A stretch of 64,000 nt of DNA from Bacteroidota bacterium (GTDB lineage: Bacteria > Bacteroidota > Bacteroidia > Chitinophagales > Chitinophagaceae): NCBI GenBank assembly GCA_016715505.1, contig JADJZY010000017.1, positions 4,294 to 68,293 on the forward strand, in the 5' to 3' direction. The position numbers and the translations under genes were made by a program. The notes beneath the pieces were generated by a model. It was not told the origin of the DNA. It saw only the letters and a list, made by a program, of their open reading frames with translations, and made no database searches. This document shows positions 47,220 to 57,563 of this stretch, piece by piece. The number at the start of each line of letters is the position of its first letter. Within the stretch, counting starts at the first letter, position 1.

Positions 47220-48491
47220 TTATTCAAATTCCCAACCAATATCCGTGCGGAAATAAGATTGGTCAAAGCGAATTTTCTGAACATTTTGTTTGGCTGTGGA
47301 TAGCGCATCGGTTAAGGTATGCCCGAGTGCAGTTATAGCCATTACCCGACCACCATTGCTGAGTAATTGCCCATCATCCAACCTCGTTCCGGCATGAAAA
47401 ACCAAACAATGCTCTACCAGTTCCAATCCCTGAATCAATTTCCCTTTTTGGTAAGCTTCGGGGTATCCACCGCTCACCAACATGATAGTTGCAGCATGCA
47501 TGGGAGAAATTTCACAAAGTTCCTGATCTAGTTTTTGTTCCTTGAGCGACAACAAAGCCGGCATGAGGTCGTTGGCAATACGTGGCATGACCACTTCGGT
47601 TTCAGGATCACCCATCCGACAATTATATTCAATCACATAAGGTTCTCCTGCTACTGATATTAAACCAATAAAAATGAATCCTTTGTAGGAAATTCCTCTT
47701 TGGATCAATCCCTGCATGGTTGGATCGATAATACGCAATTTAACTTTATGCATGAACACATCATCGGCAAAAGGAACCGGCGAAATAGCTCCCATGCCCC
47801 CGGTATTTAAACCGGTATCACCTTCTCCGATGCGCTTATAGTCCTTGGCAATAGGTAAAACCTGATAATTCTTGCCATCGGTCAACACAAAAACCGAGCA
47901 CTCAATTCCTGATAAAAATTCTTCGATGACCACCTTTGAACTGGCTGCACCGAATTTTTGATCCTGAATCATTTCAGTGAGGGCTTGAATCGCTTCCTCC
48001 GTATTTTGAGCAATAACGACCCCCTTCCCTGCAGCGAGACCATCGGCCTTTAAAACCACCGGCATGGGATGTTGTCTGAGATAAGCGACACCCTCTGCGA
48101 AACGATCGGCATTAAATTCTTTATACCTCGCAGTAGGAATACCCATTTCATGCATAAATTCTTTGGCAAAGGCTTTACTGCCCTCAAGTTTCGCGCCTTC
48201 TGCACTGGGCCCAATCACATGAATTTGGCGAAGTTCATCTTGATTAAAAAAATCAACGATCCCTTCCACCAAAGGATCTTCAGGACCTACAATGAGCATA
48301 TCGATTTGGTGTTGCAAACAAACTGCTTTAATGGCTTCAAAATCATTGACGGGTAGCGGTAAATTTTGCCCCAATGATGCAGTGCCCGGGTTACCCGGTG
48401 CAATAAAGAGACGAGTACATAAAGGACTTTGAGAAATTTTCCAGGCAAGCGCATGTTCGCGCCCACCGCTTCCAAGAATCAGAATTTGCAT
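47220..48491 (-). CDS. purD: Phosphoribosylamine--glycine ligase
   Basis: PurD is the second enzyme of purine synthesis, forming GAR with ATP. The 423-residue protein has GSGGREHALAWKI near 6-18 and GPEDPLVEGIVD near 70. The ATP-grasp core includes LKADGLAAGKGVVIA near 148 and GDTGLNTGGMGAISP, and NCRMGDPETEVVMPRI marks the metal site near 286. Length is normal. Together with purH it puts two purine-pathway genes in one window, though not in one operon. A TACCTTTG element on the minus strand at 48512-48519 may be its promoter. Confidence 0.96.
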   Translation of the reverse strand: MQILILGSGGREHALAWKISQSPLCTRLFIAPGNPGTASLGQNLPLPVNDFEAIKAVCLQHQIDMLIVGPEDPLVEGIVDFFNQDELRQIHVIGPSAEGAKLEGSKAFAKEFMHEMGIPTARYKEFNADRFAEGVAYLRQHPMPVVLKADGLAAGKGVVIAQNTEEAIQALTEMIQDQKFGAASSKVVIEEFLSGIECSVFVLTDGKNYQVLPIAKDYKRIGEGDTGLNTGGMGAISPVPFADDVFMHKVKLRIIDPTMQGLIQRGISYKGFIFIGLISVAGEPYVIEYNCRMGDPETEVVMPRIANDLMPALLSLKEQKLDQELCEISPMHAATIMLVSGGYPEAYQKGKLIQGLELVEHCLVFHAGTRLDDGQLLSNGGRVMAITALGHTLTDALSTAKQNVQKIRFDQSYFRTDIGWEFE

Positions 48492-48511
48492 GCCAGACAG
48501 CTTTTGGAGAC

Positions 48512-48519
48512 CAAAGGTA
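48512..48519 (-). promoter_or_regulatory. Candidate -7 element for purD
   Basis: TACCTTTG on the minus strand fits TAnnTTTG and gives a leader of about 15 nt before the purD ATG at 48491. A TTG lies 24 nt further upstream, slightly beyond the usual -33 spacing. Confidence 0.45.
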
Positions 48520-48613
48520 GTATGCCCTGCTTAAAAAGCCTATCAACTTTCGGACACTTCATCAGATTTTCAGTTTCCGAATTTAATCTTATCTTGGGCT
48601 TCAAATTATTCGA

Positions 48614-50131
48614 ATGGAAACTACAAACACACAAAAGGGACATCCACAAGGCTTGTACCTCCTTTTCTTCACTGAAATGTGGGAGCGATTCAGTTATTAT
48701 GGCATGCGGGCCATTTTTATCCTTTTCCTGACCAAGGCGCTTTTACTGAGTAGTAAAGATGGGTCAAATATTTACGGCAGTTTTACTGGTCTGGTATATT
48801 TAACGCCATTGTTGGGCGGATATCTTTGCGATCGTTATTTGGGAAACCGCCGAAGTATTTTGATTGGCGGAATCATGATGGCCATTGGGCAATTCCTCTT
48901 ATTCATGAGTGCAAGTAGTTTGGGTACACCGGCATTGGCGCAAACCCTCTTATGGGGTGGCTTGACGGTATTAATTGTAGGTAATGGTTTCTTCAAACCC
49001 AATATTTCCACCATGGTTGGACAGTTATATCCAAAAGGTGACCGTAAAGTAGATAGTGCCTTTACGATATTTTATATGGGTATTAATTTGGGGGCCTTCT
49101 TTTCGCCATTGGTTTGCGGAGGGCTGGGAGATACCGGAAATGTCGAAGATTTTAAATGGGGATTTCTGGCTGCCTGTATCGGTATGATTATTAGTGTAAT
49201 CTCTTTTGAGCTTCTGAAAAATAAATATCTGAAAGGACCGGATGGAGAAGCAATTGGTATGCCGGTTAAAAAAATCGACCTGCAAAATGTGGCCATCATT
49301 CTGGGGTCAACCCTGTTAATATTCTTCTTGTTAAGTTTTAAAAATATGTTCAAGAGTGATATTGACATTATCGGATACCTCATTTATGGTGCGATGATTT
49401 TGGTTCCTGCCATTATTATTACCGACAAGTCTTTGAGCAAGGAAGAAAGGTCACGTATTTGGGTGATTTTTATCCTGGCCTTTTTTGTGATCTTCTTCTG
49501 GAGTGCATTTGAACAAGCAGGTGCTTCTTTAACTCTTTTTGCGGATAAACAAACCGAACGACATATTGGTAGTTGGGAAATGCCTGCGAGCTTTTTTCAA
49601 TCAGTAAATCCTTTGGCGGTTATTTCGATTGCACCAATTATGACCTTGATTTGGGGTTGGTTACACAAACGCAATGCCGAACCGGCCTCTCCTTTAAAAA
49701 TGGCTTGGGGGCTTGCTTTACTTTGCCTGGGTTATGTGGTGATCGCTTTGGCTGTGAAAGGCGTGGATAGTTCTGTTAAAATTTCAATGTACTGGTTATT
49801 GGCTTTATACGTATTGCATTCAATTGGTGAATTGTGTTTATCTCCAATTGGATTATCTATGGTATCCAAATTGGCACCTGTTCGTTTTTCATCCTTATTG
49901 ATGGGAACCTGGTTTTTGGCCAATGCAGCTGCGAATAAATTTGCAGGTACTTTAAGCGCATTAATTCCGGGCGGTGAAGATGGCAGTGGAGCTGCTACTT
50001 CCTTCATGGGATTCCAGATCACCAATCTCTACGAATTCTTTATGCTTTTCATCATCATGACCGGTATTGCAGCAGCCTTATTATTTGTATTAAGTGGCGT
50101 ACTTCGTAAGATGATGCATGGTATTCGATAA
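48614..50131 (+). CDS. Proton-dependent oligopeptide transporter (POT/PTR family)
   Basis: The 505-residue inner-membrane protein imports di- or tripeptides with protons. About 12-14 hydrophobic segments are visible. The family signature is near the N-terminus: FFTEMWERFSYYGMRAIFILFL (the ExxERFxYY motif), followed by GLVYLTPLLGGYLCDRYLGNRR. Later come FFKPNISTMVGQLYP and FSPLVCGGLGD. The C-terminal half has AFEQAGASLTLFAD and GELCLSPIGLSMVSKLAP. A near-perfect terminator follows the stop. Confidence 0.93.
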   Translation: METTNTQKGHPQGLYLLFFTEMWERFSYYGMRAIFILFLTKALLLSSKDGSNIYGSFTGLVYLTPLLGGYLCDRYLGNRRSILIGGIMMAIGQFLLFMSASSLGTPALAQTLLWGGLTVLIVGNGFFKPNISTMVGQLYPKGDRKVDSAFTIFYMGINLGAFFSPLVCGGLGDTGNVEDFKWGFLAACIGMIISVISFELLKNKYLKGPDGEAIGMPVKKIDLQNVAIILGSTLLIFFLLSFKNMFKSDIDIIGYLIYGAMILVPAIIITDKSLSKEERSRIWVIFILAFFVIFFWSAFEQAGASLTLFADKQTERHIGSWEMPASFFQSVNPLAVISIAPIMTLIWGWLHKRNAEPASPLKMAWGLALLCLGYVVIALAVKGVDSSVKISMYWLLALYVLHSIGELCLSPIGLSMVSKLAPVRFSSLLMGTWFLANAAANKFAGTLSALIPGGEDGSGAATSFMGFQITNLYEFFMLFIIMTGIAAALLFVLSGVLRKMMHGIR

Positions 50132-50153
50132 ATTCTGAATATTGTAAGATTCT

Positions 50154-50198
50154 AAAAATATAAGAGGGGCAGCCTGCGGCTGCCCCTCTTATATTTTT
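50154..50198. terminator. Strong bidirectional terminator: perfect 21-bp hairpin
   Basis: Positions 50154-50174 and 50178-50198 are exact reverse complements, with a 3-nt TGC loop. The GC-rich core GGGGCAGCC/GGCTGCCCC is flanked by AAAAATATAAGA and its complement, so a U-tract follows on either strand. It separates the convergent peptide transporter and the 148-residue gene. Confidence 0.9.
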
Positions 50199-50211
50199 AG
50201 ACAATCAAATA

Positions 50212-50658
50212 TTATGCTACCGGAACAACCTTTGAAAACTTCATTTGCATACTTGGATTCAATCCTATTTCGAGATTTAATCCGGTAAATTTGTATTGAG
50301 TGGAAATAATGGACTGCTGAATCGCATTTGCTTTAAATAAAGCAAGAAGGATGGTATAAATGACTGTACGATCTTTATATTCTTCCAGCAGATTCTTTTC
50401 TTCATCATCACTAATGTTATTTTCCTGATCCAAACTCAAACATAAAGTTGGAGGTATACCCACATTTATTTGGATATTGGTGATACTGTAACCAGTGCGC
50501 TGAAAAATAGCTGCTGAATTTTCAATTTCTGTCCAGGTCTCATTCAATTTATCCAGGCCATATTGCTTTACAGAATCCAGGACTTCTGTTTTAAATAACC
50601 CTGAAAGATTGTCCTTGATTTCATTGATTTTATCCATTGCATTTTCGAGTGCTTCCAT
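50212..50658 (-). CDS. 148-residue protein of unknown function
   Basis: I do not recognise this gene. There is no signal peptide. The N-terminal third is helical and charged (MEALENAMDKINEIKDNLSG, DKLNETWTEIENSA). The middle carries a beta segment (SITNIQINVGIPPTLCLSL), followed by a second helix (DDEEKNLLEEYKDRTVIYTI) and a closing beta segment (LEIGLNPSMQMKFSKVVPVA). The two similar beta strands with a Gly-Leu/Ile-x-Pro turn suggest an internal repeat. It stands alone, bounded by hairpins at 50154 and 50777, so it is probably an independent cytosolic unit. Confidence 0.6.
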   Translation of the reverse strand: MEALENAMDKINEIKDNLSGLFKTEVLDSVKQYGLDKLNETWTEIENSAAIFQRTGYSITNIQINVGIPPTLCLSLDQENNISDDEEKNLLEEYKDRTVIYTILLALFKANAIQQSIISTQYKFTGLNLEIGLNPSMQMKFSKVVPVA

Positions 50659-50776
50659 GATTTAATTTTCGACAAAGATACCTCGCAATCAAAAAGTATT
50701 TGCTGCCTTCGTGGGTAATCTGAATGTATCAAATGAATACGAAGCAAAGAGTGGCAACCTAGTTGCTTAAAACGCA

Positions 50777-50801
50777 TACGACCCGCCTTCGGCGGGTCGT
50801 A
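50777..50801 (-). terminator. Terminator after atpC
   Basis: A perfect 11-bp stem, TACGACCCGCC (50777-50787) with GGCGGGTCGTA (50791-50801), and a 3-nt loop. It lies 20 nt after the atpC stop on the minus strand and is followed by GCGTTTTAAG in transcript direction. It closes the atpD-atpC unit. Confidence 0.82.
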
Positions 50802-50820
50802 ACAATGATTTTAATGATTA

Positions 50821-51078
50821 TTATTTAACAGTCTCTGCACCTTCAATCAACACAATCGTTTTATTCCGACTCATCTCAACAAAACCACCTTCAATACTAT
50901 AAATCTCTTGGTTATTGCCTTTGTCTTTCAGAATTTTTAATTGTCCCTTACCCAATGCGGCCACAATCGGCGCATGGTTATCCAAGAGTTCAAAATATCC
51001 GGCAACGCCCGGCAAAAGAACGCCGTAAACATCTCCATTAAATATTTTTCGCTCGGGTGTTAATATATCCAGATGCAT
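50821..51078 (-). CDS. atpC: F-type ATP synthase epsilon subunit
   Basis: The 85-residue product is the short form of the F1 epsilon subunit, which couples and restrains rotation. It shows MHLDILTPERKIFNGDVYGV at the N-terminus and LPGVAGYFELLDNHAPIVAALGKGQLKI, the typical beta-sandwich. The C-terminal helical hairpin present in longer subunits is missing, as is usual in Bacteroidota. It lies 64 nt after atpD, with a terminator on its other side. Confidence 0.93.
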   Translation of the reverse strand: MHLDILTPERKIFNGDVYGVLLPGVAGYFELLDNHAPIVAALGKGQLKILKDKGNNQEIYSIEGGFVEMSRNKTIVLIEGAETVK

Positions 51079-51142
51079 ATTTGTTTTTTTGCTTGTTCAT
51101 GCTTTAGGTCCAAACGAAGCTTAGCCCCTTAGACCCTCAGAA

Positions 51143-52926
<1,784 letters not shown>

Positions 52927-52934
52927 TTGGGCTC

Positions 52935-53022
52935 AAATGACTTTGTAGCACATCTCTCCTGCTCAAAAATCATCCTCCCGCTTTCCGCCTGTGCACGGCA
53001 CTTGGCTGCAATCGGGGCTATC
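52935..53022 (-). ncRNA. Candidate structured RNA element (AGCCCCGAUUG...GCGGAAAGCGGGA type)
   Basis: Read on the minus strand, TAGCCCCGATTG (53009-53020) is followed after about 20 nt by GCGGAAAGCGGGA (52976-52988). CCCG can pair with CGGG, and GCC with GGC around the middle. I recall blocks of this AGCCCCGATTG...GCGGAAAGCGGG form recurring between genes in flavobacterial genomes, possibly related to the Flavo-1 RNA motif, but I cannot confirm this by search. It lies in a 457-nt gap (52,649-53,105) without a recognisable gene apart from the uncertain short ORF. The strand and extent are tentative. Confidence 0.38.
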
Positions 53023-53105
53023 AAGAAGCACCCCGCCTTTAATTTTGTCAAAGGCCTGATTCCATTTGGGCTTTGTAATAACACTCAAAATATATTATTG
53101 CCCAT

Positions 53106-54914
53106 TTATCGTTTTATCATTTGGTAATACGCCCCGGTATTGGTCATCAAAATATAATTGCCGGAAGCCATGCCTTCCAAAGATATCCACCCATTGGTTT
53201 GTCCATGACAAGGCACCTCATTCACGACGCGACCATTCAAATCTATCATTCGGATATACTTGATGGCTTCTTCGCTCACCCAAAAGAAGGATCCCTCCAC
53301 CGGATTCGGAAAAAACCTAAAGCTTGGAATTTCAGGCTCTTCCACACCCTGTGCCTGATTTTGAAATTCAATGGCACCAATATCAATGCGTTGATTGATG
53401 ATTCTTGTATTGAAATTAAAATCCACTGGAGAGGCAAATACCCCCACAGTATCTCCTTGATCAATCATGACTGATGGTGGCGTCAAACTAAAATCACGCA
53501 AACGGGCATCATCCATCACCGAAACAGATTGGCTCGGATTCACAAAATAAGGTGTTTGACCAATTTTATTTTGAACCGTATCAGCACTCAAACTGCCACT
53601 TCCTAAATAAATACTCTCGCTCAATGGTAGCTCAAAAGCATTGTAGTTCATATAAAGGGTATTAAAACTCAATGCATAAATATCATGGTTTGACAAAAAA
53701 GAATTGGCCGGCTGACCATTATTCAGATTGCCATAAAACAGATTATTTTTTACCATCACATCCGAAAATGGAGCAGTAATCGTCATTCCACACCCCAAAT
53801 AATCCGAACTATTATTGACAATGGTATTATTCACAACCCGGGCATTACAATGGTATACCTTGATACCTCCGGTCAAATACACGGAATGATTATTGGCAAT
53901 GACGTTATTTTTAACTAGGTACTGTCGACTTGGATCGGCTTGCATAAACTGGCCCACCAATGATATGCCCGCACCGCCATCCGAAACTCCACAATCACCA
54001 TCATCCAATTGATTGTTACAAATGAGGTTCCCGTCAATGATGGTTTTACCCAGACTTACCGTAATGGCACCCAATACCCCGGTAGTATTAAATGCAAACT
54101 GATTATGATACACCAAACTTTCATCTTCATATAACCTTAAGGTACCATGATGAATTCCCTTGCGTGTATGATGTTCAAATTTATTTAAACGGATATCTGC
54201 TTTTATTTTGTGGCAATACAATGCATTCCCGCAGATATTGTGATGTAAATTGTTATTTCTAAAATCAAAACGACTCTGCGCGGCTGTCGAGGCATAACCA
54301 ATTGCGGCAATCATTTGATTGGAAACGATATTGTCAAAAATCTCACAATGCTCCAAACGTACATACTTAACGCTGTCTAACATCAAATTGCATAACATCC
54401 CTGAAGAAGTGGACGTATTGCGGATATTGTGATAAAATTTACAATGGCTGACAATCAGATTTCTGTTATTGTTCAAGACGCCACCTTGTTCAAATACCAA
54501 GGATCCTGATTTGGTATCCCGGATTTCACAATATTCAAAAACATTGGTATCCGTTACTCCCTGATAGGTATAATCAAACAAATCAAACCCCTTCCATCCT
54601 CCGGCGGGTAAACTATCCACATGCCAGCCTGTAGTATCATTGATTTTAAAGATAATAGGTGCAGTGGCATTGCCTTTGCAACGAATCAGGCCTTTTACAT
54701 CGAACTTGTAACAGCCCTGAAAAATCACTTCCACGCCAGGCTGTATTTCCAACATTTGATTTTGATTCACTACGATATTCCCCTGAATCAGATAGGGTGA
54801 ACCCGATGCCGTCCATATCCCTGAAACTGGCCCACTATTGATGTTTGTCAGAGCCATGCCCTGGTAATTCATTGCCAACAAAAGCAATAAAAAAAGATAA
54901 ATATTTTTCATCAT
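53106..54914 (-). CDS. Right-handed parallel beta-helix protein with T9SS sorting domain
   Basis: Start at 54914 (MMKNIYLFLLLLLAMNYQGMA), which gives a signal peptide; the open frame upstream has none. The product of about 602 residues opens with GIWTASGSPYLIQGNIVVNQ and PGVEVIFQGCYKFDVKGLI. It then holds many parallel-beta-helix coils (FEYCEIRDTKSG, FRNNNLHHNICGN, VNNTIVNNSSDYLG, VKNNLFYGNL), a pattern of right-handed beta-helix surface or polysaccharide-acting proteins. The final 75 residues are a T9SS type A domain (FRFFPNPVEGSFFWVSE, ASGNYILMTN). Secreted or cell-surface; whether it acts on a glycan or only binds is not visible. Confidence 0.8.
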   Translation of the reverse strand: MMKNIYLFLLLLLAMNYQGMALTNINSGPVSGIWTASGSPYLIQGNIVVNQNQMLEIQPGVEVIFQGCYKFDVKGLIRCKGNATAPIIFKINDTTGWHVDSLPAGGWKGFDLFDYTYQGVTDTNVFEYCEIRDTKSGSLVFEQGGVLNNNRNLIVSHCKFYHNIRNTSTSSGMLCNLMLDSVKYVRLEHCEIFDNIVSNQMIAAIGYASTAAQSRFDFRNNNLHHNICGNALYCHKIKADIRLNKFEHHTRKGIHHGTLRLYEDESLVYHNQFAFNTTGVLGAITVSLGKTIIDGNLICNNQLDDGDCGVSDGGAGISLVGQFMQADPSRQYLVKNNVIANNHSVYLTGGIKVYHCNARVVNNTIVNNSSDYLGCGMTITAPFSDVMVKNNLFYGNLNNGQPANSFLSNHDIYALSFNTLYMNYNAFELPLSESIYLGSGSLSADTVQNKIGQTPYFVNPSQSVSVMDDARLRDFSLTPPSVMIDQGDTVGVFASPVDFNFNTRIINQRIDIGAIEFQNQAQGVEEPEIPSFRFFPNPVEGSFFWVSEEAIKYIRMIDLNGRVVNEVPCHGQTNGWISLEGMASGNYILMTNTGAYYQMIKR

Positions 54915-55234
54915 GTTCAAATTTTGCCCCCCTTCTCCAGTCATTGTCTTGAAATAAAACGAACCCCTAATTAAGACGGCCATAATTGTTGGACGGTTTG
55001 AGCCTCAGTAATTTCTCTCCGACCTTTCTTTTATTCGGATATGACTTGGAAGCCGAAATCCCCCTTTCTTCTGGGACATCAAATCCCATTTCGACAAAAT
55101 AGTATTGCGGCAAATAGTCCTCCGACAAAGTGACGATGACCCTCATTTTTTTCAATTCACCTGAGCGGCAAATCCTCAGGGCGGTGTATAAAAAAAATTT
55201 ATTTTACCCTTTTTTATCTTCATTTTTGCGCGAG

Positions 55235-56029
55235 ATGGGAAAGATTATTTCAATAGCAAATCAGAAAGGAGGAGTCGGCAAAACAACCACGGCCATTAAT
55301 TTGGCTTGTAGTTTAGCCGTACTGGATTATAAAACACTGCTTATTGACTGCGATCCTCAGGCCAATACAACCACTGGAAATGGATTTGACCTCCGAAATA
55401 TCCAATTAAGTGTTTACGACTGCCTGGTGAATGATACACCGATTGATAAGGTTATTCTTGAAACTGAAACACCCAATTTGTTCCTGCTTCCTTCACACCT
55501 GGACTTAGTAGGAGCTGAAATCGAACTGATCAATCATCCCAACCGCGAAAAAAAATTGCTTCAGGTATTGAGTGAAGTGAAAGATCAGTACGAATTTATC
55601 ATCATTGATTGCTCGCCTTCATTGGGCTTAATCACGGTGAATGCATTAACTGCCAGCGATAGTGTAATTATTCCTGTGCAATGCGAATTCTTTGCACTCG
55701 AAGGTCTTGGTAAATTACTCAATACCATTAAAATTGTACAATCTCGACTCAACCAGCACCTGGCTATTGAGGGCATCTTAATGACCATGTATGATGGTCG
55801 CCTTCGACTCTCGAATCAGGTTGTGGAAGAAGTTAAAAATCATTTCGATGATTCTGTTTTTCATACCATCATTCATCGCAACACCCGATTGGGAGAAGCG
55901 CCTAGCCTGGGGAAACCCGTGTTGATGTATGATGCCGATTCAACAGGAGCTATGAATTACCTCAATCTGGCTAAAGAGATCTTGCAACGCAATGATATGA
56001 CCCATATCCGCAACGCCGAAAAACTTTAG
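55235..56029 (+). CDS. parA: ParA chromosome-partitioning ATPase
   Basis: The 264-residue protein starts at 55235 (MGKIISIANQKGGVGKTTTA); the longer frame from 55130 is not needed. The deviant Walker A motif KGGVGKTT is near residues 11-18, Walker A' CDPQANTTTG near 42-51, and the DCSPSLG motif near 125. It is the Soj/ParA ATPase that moves the ParB-parS complex over the nucleoid. parB follows 12 nt later. The 320-nt region before it, back to the divergent beta-helix gene, contains only short unsupported reading frames. Confidence 0.95.
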   Translation: MGKIISIANQKGGVGKTTTAINLACSLAVLDYKTLLIDCDPQANTTTGNGFDLRNIQLSVYDCLVNDTPIDKVILETETPNLFLLPSHLDLVGAEIELINHPNREKKLLQVLSEVKDQYEFIIIDCSPSLGLITVNALTASDSVIIPVQCEFFALEGLGKLLNTIKIVQSRLNQHLAIEGILMTMYDGRLRLSNQVVEEVKNHFDDSVFHTIIHRNTRLGEAPSLGKPVLMYDADSTGAMNYLNLAKEILQRNDMTHIRNAEKL

Positions 56030-56041
56030 AAATCGAAGAGA

Positions 56042-56956
56042 ATGAGCAATAAACCCAATACCAAAGCACAAATCGGCAAAGGCATCGGCGCCCTTTTGGG
56101 AAATATTAAAGATGAAGTGAATGCCTTCGCAAAAGCCAGTGAAAACCCAGAAGTGTTGGTGGGAAGCATTACCCGAATTCCTTTGAGTGCAATCGAAGTA
56201 AATCCTAATCAGCCAAGGCGCACCTTTGAAGAAGGCCCTCTCAATGAGCTGGCGGCCTCTATCAAATTACACGATATCATCCAACCCATCACAGTTGTTA
56301 AACTCCCCAATAAGAAGTATCAGTTAATCTCCGGCGAGCGTCGTTTTAAAGCTTCGCATATTGCCGGCCTGACAGATATCCCTGCTTATATCCGCGTGGC
56401 GAATGATCAGGAAATTCTGGAAATGGGCCTGCTTGAAAATCTGCAACGCGAAGACCTCAACGCGATCGAAATCGGCTTAGCTTATAAACGACTGATGGCT
56501 GAGTGTAATATGACGCAAGAAGAAGTAGCCGATCGCATGAAAAAAGATCGTTCAACGGTCACCAATTATATTCGTTTACTCAAATTACCGCCATCGATTC
56601 AAGTATCTGTTCGGAATAAAGAATTGAGCATGGGGCATGCCCGCACCTTGTTGGGCCTCGAACATATTGAACAACAATTGTTTGCTGCCAAAGAGATGAT
56701 TGAACAACAACTTTCGGTACGCGCTGCCGAAGAATTGGTCAAAAGAATCCAACAAAATAAACCTGCACAAGCCAAAAGTGTTTCCGACAAAGGCAAGGAT
56801 TTACCGCCTGCATATAAACGCATTGAAGATCAAATCGCTTCGCATTTATCGACCAAAGTCATTTTGCAACGAAAAAAAAATGGCAAGGGACAAATCACCA
56901 TTGAATTTTATAACGATGCCGACCTGGAGCGCATTCTGGATCAAATTCATATCTGA
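56042..56956 (+). CDS. parB: ParB/Spo0J chromosome-partitioning protein
   Basis: The 304-residue protein has an N-terminal KGIGALLG segment and the ParB/Srx CTPase domain at about 50-140: IEVNPNQPRRTF, LISGERRFKASHIAG and ENLQREDLNAIE (the C, P and G motif regions). A helix-turn-helix domain for parS binding is near 145-210 (MTQEEVADRMKKDRSTVTNYIRLL). A C-terminal dimerisation domain closes the protein. It begins 12 nt after parA and ends 7 nt before the DUF5683 gene. I did not find a perfect parS site in the window by eye. Confidence 0.94.
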   Translation: MSNKPNTKAQIGKGIGALLGNIKDEVNAFAKASENPEVLVGSITRIPLSAIEVNPNQPRRTFEEGPLNELAASIKLHDIIQPITVVKLPNKKYQLISGERRFKASHIAGLTDIPAYIRVANDQEILEMGLLENLQREDLNAIEIGLAYKRLMAECNMTQEEVADRMKKDRSTVTNYIRLLKLPPSIQVSVRNKELSMGHARTLLGLEHIEQQLFAAKEMIEQQLSVRAAEELVKRIQQNKPAQAKSVSDKGKDLPPAYKRIEDQIASHLSTKVILQRKKNGKGQITIEFYNDADLERILDQIHI

Positions 56957-56963
56957 TCGCCCG

Positions 56964-57553
56964 ATGATATGGGTTTGCTTATTATTACCCATTCTCATCA
57001 CGCTGAGCGGTAAAGTCCATGCGCAAACCGATAGTCTGCAAAAAGACTCGCTAAAGCTTCCTATCCATAAACCGGCAATGACAGCAGTATTCCCGGATTC
57101 AATTTTTCGATTTCATACAAAAACCCCAATCCCAAAGCGTGCAGGGATGTATAGTGCCGCCCTACCCAGACTGGGACAAATTTACAACAGGCAATATTGG
57201 AAGGCGGGTATCGTGTATGCAGCAGCAGCAGTAACCGGTGCATTTTTAGTAGGCAATCAACGCAATTACCGTAAATATCATGAAGCCTATATTTATCGTA
57301 TAGACAATAATCCCAATACTCGGTATTGTTTCCTGAATATTCTACCGACGATTTAAATACCCTTCGAAAAGGTTACCGTCAATACGTTGAATAAAGCGTG
57401 ATAGCCGGCACCCTGGTATATGTACTCAATATCCTGGACGCCTATATCTCTGCCCATTTGCGCACTTTTGATATGAGCAAGGATATCAGCTTTCAACCAA
57501 GTGGTTCCTTACAAAATGGTCAGGTAGCTTTGGGTATTCGAATCACATTTTAA
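56964..57553 (+). CDS. DUF5683-family protein (frameshift and in-frame stop)
   Basis: The gene starts at 56964 (MIWVCLLLPILITLSGKVHA-Q, signal peptide). The first part contains RAGMYSAALPRLGQIYNRQYWKAGIVYAAAA, the DUF5683 mark. The frame breaks near 57333-57338. One added base gives FPEYSTDDLNTLRKGYRQYVE, an in-frame TAA follows at about 57392, and the family-typical end VLNILDAYISAHLRTFDMSKD resumes to 57553. Corrected length is about 196 residues. In Bacteroidota a DUF5683 gene commonly sits between parB and dapB, exactly as here, so the call is firm even though the gene is damaged. Function is unknown. Confidence 0.78.
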
Positions 57554-57563
57554 TCAATCAACT

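Noticed and set aside
52927..53127. A 66-codon plus-strand frame opposite the RNA-like element
   Set aside because: It is the complement of the candidate RNA element and the 3' end of the beta-helix gene, with no initiation signal.
54967..55155. A 62-codon frame on the minus strand between the beta-helix gene and parA
   Set aside because: It lies in the divergent promoter region, partly overlaps the rejected 5' extension of the beta-helix frame, and matches no family. Composition alone is not enough to call it.
55156..55234. parS sites near parAB
   Set aside because: No palindrome like GTTCCACGTGGAAC or TGTTTCACGTGAAACA was found by eye in this stretch or elsewhere in the window.
56700..56963. 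Longer start for the DUF5683 gene inside parB
   Set aside because: The upstream part overlaps the ParB dimerisation domain in another frame and has no signal peptide; the ATG at 56964 begins a proper one.
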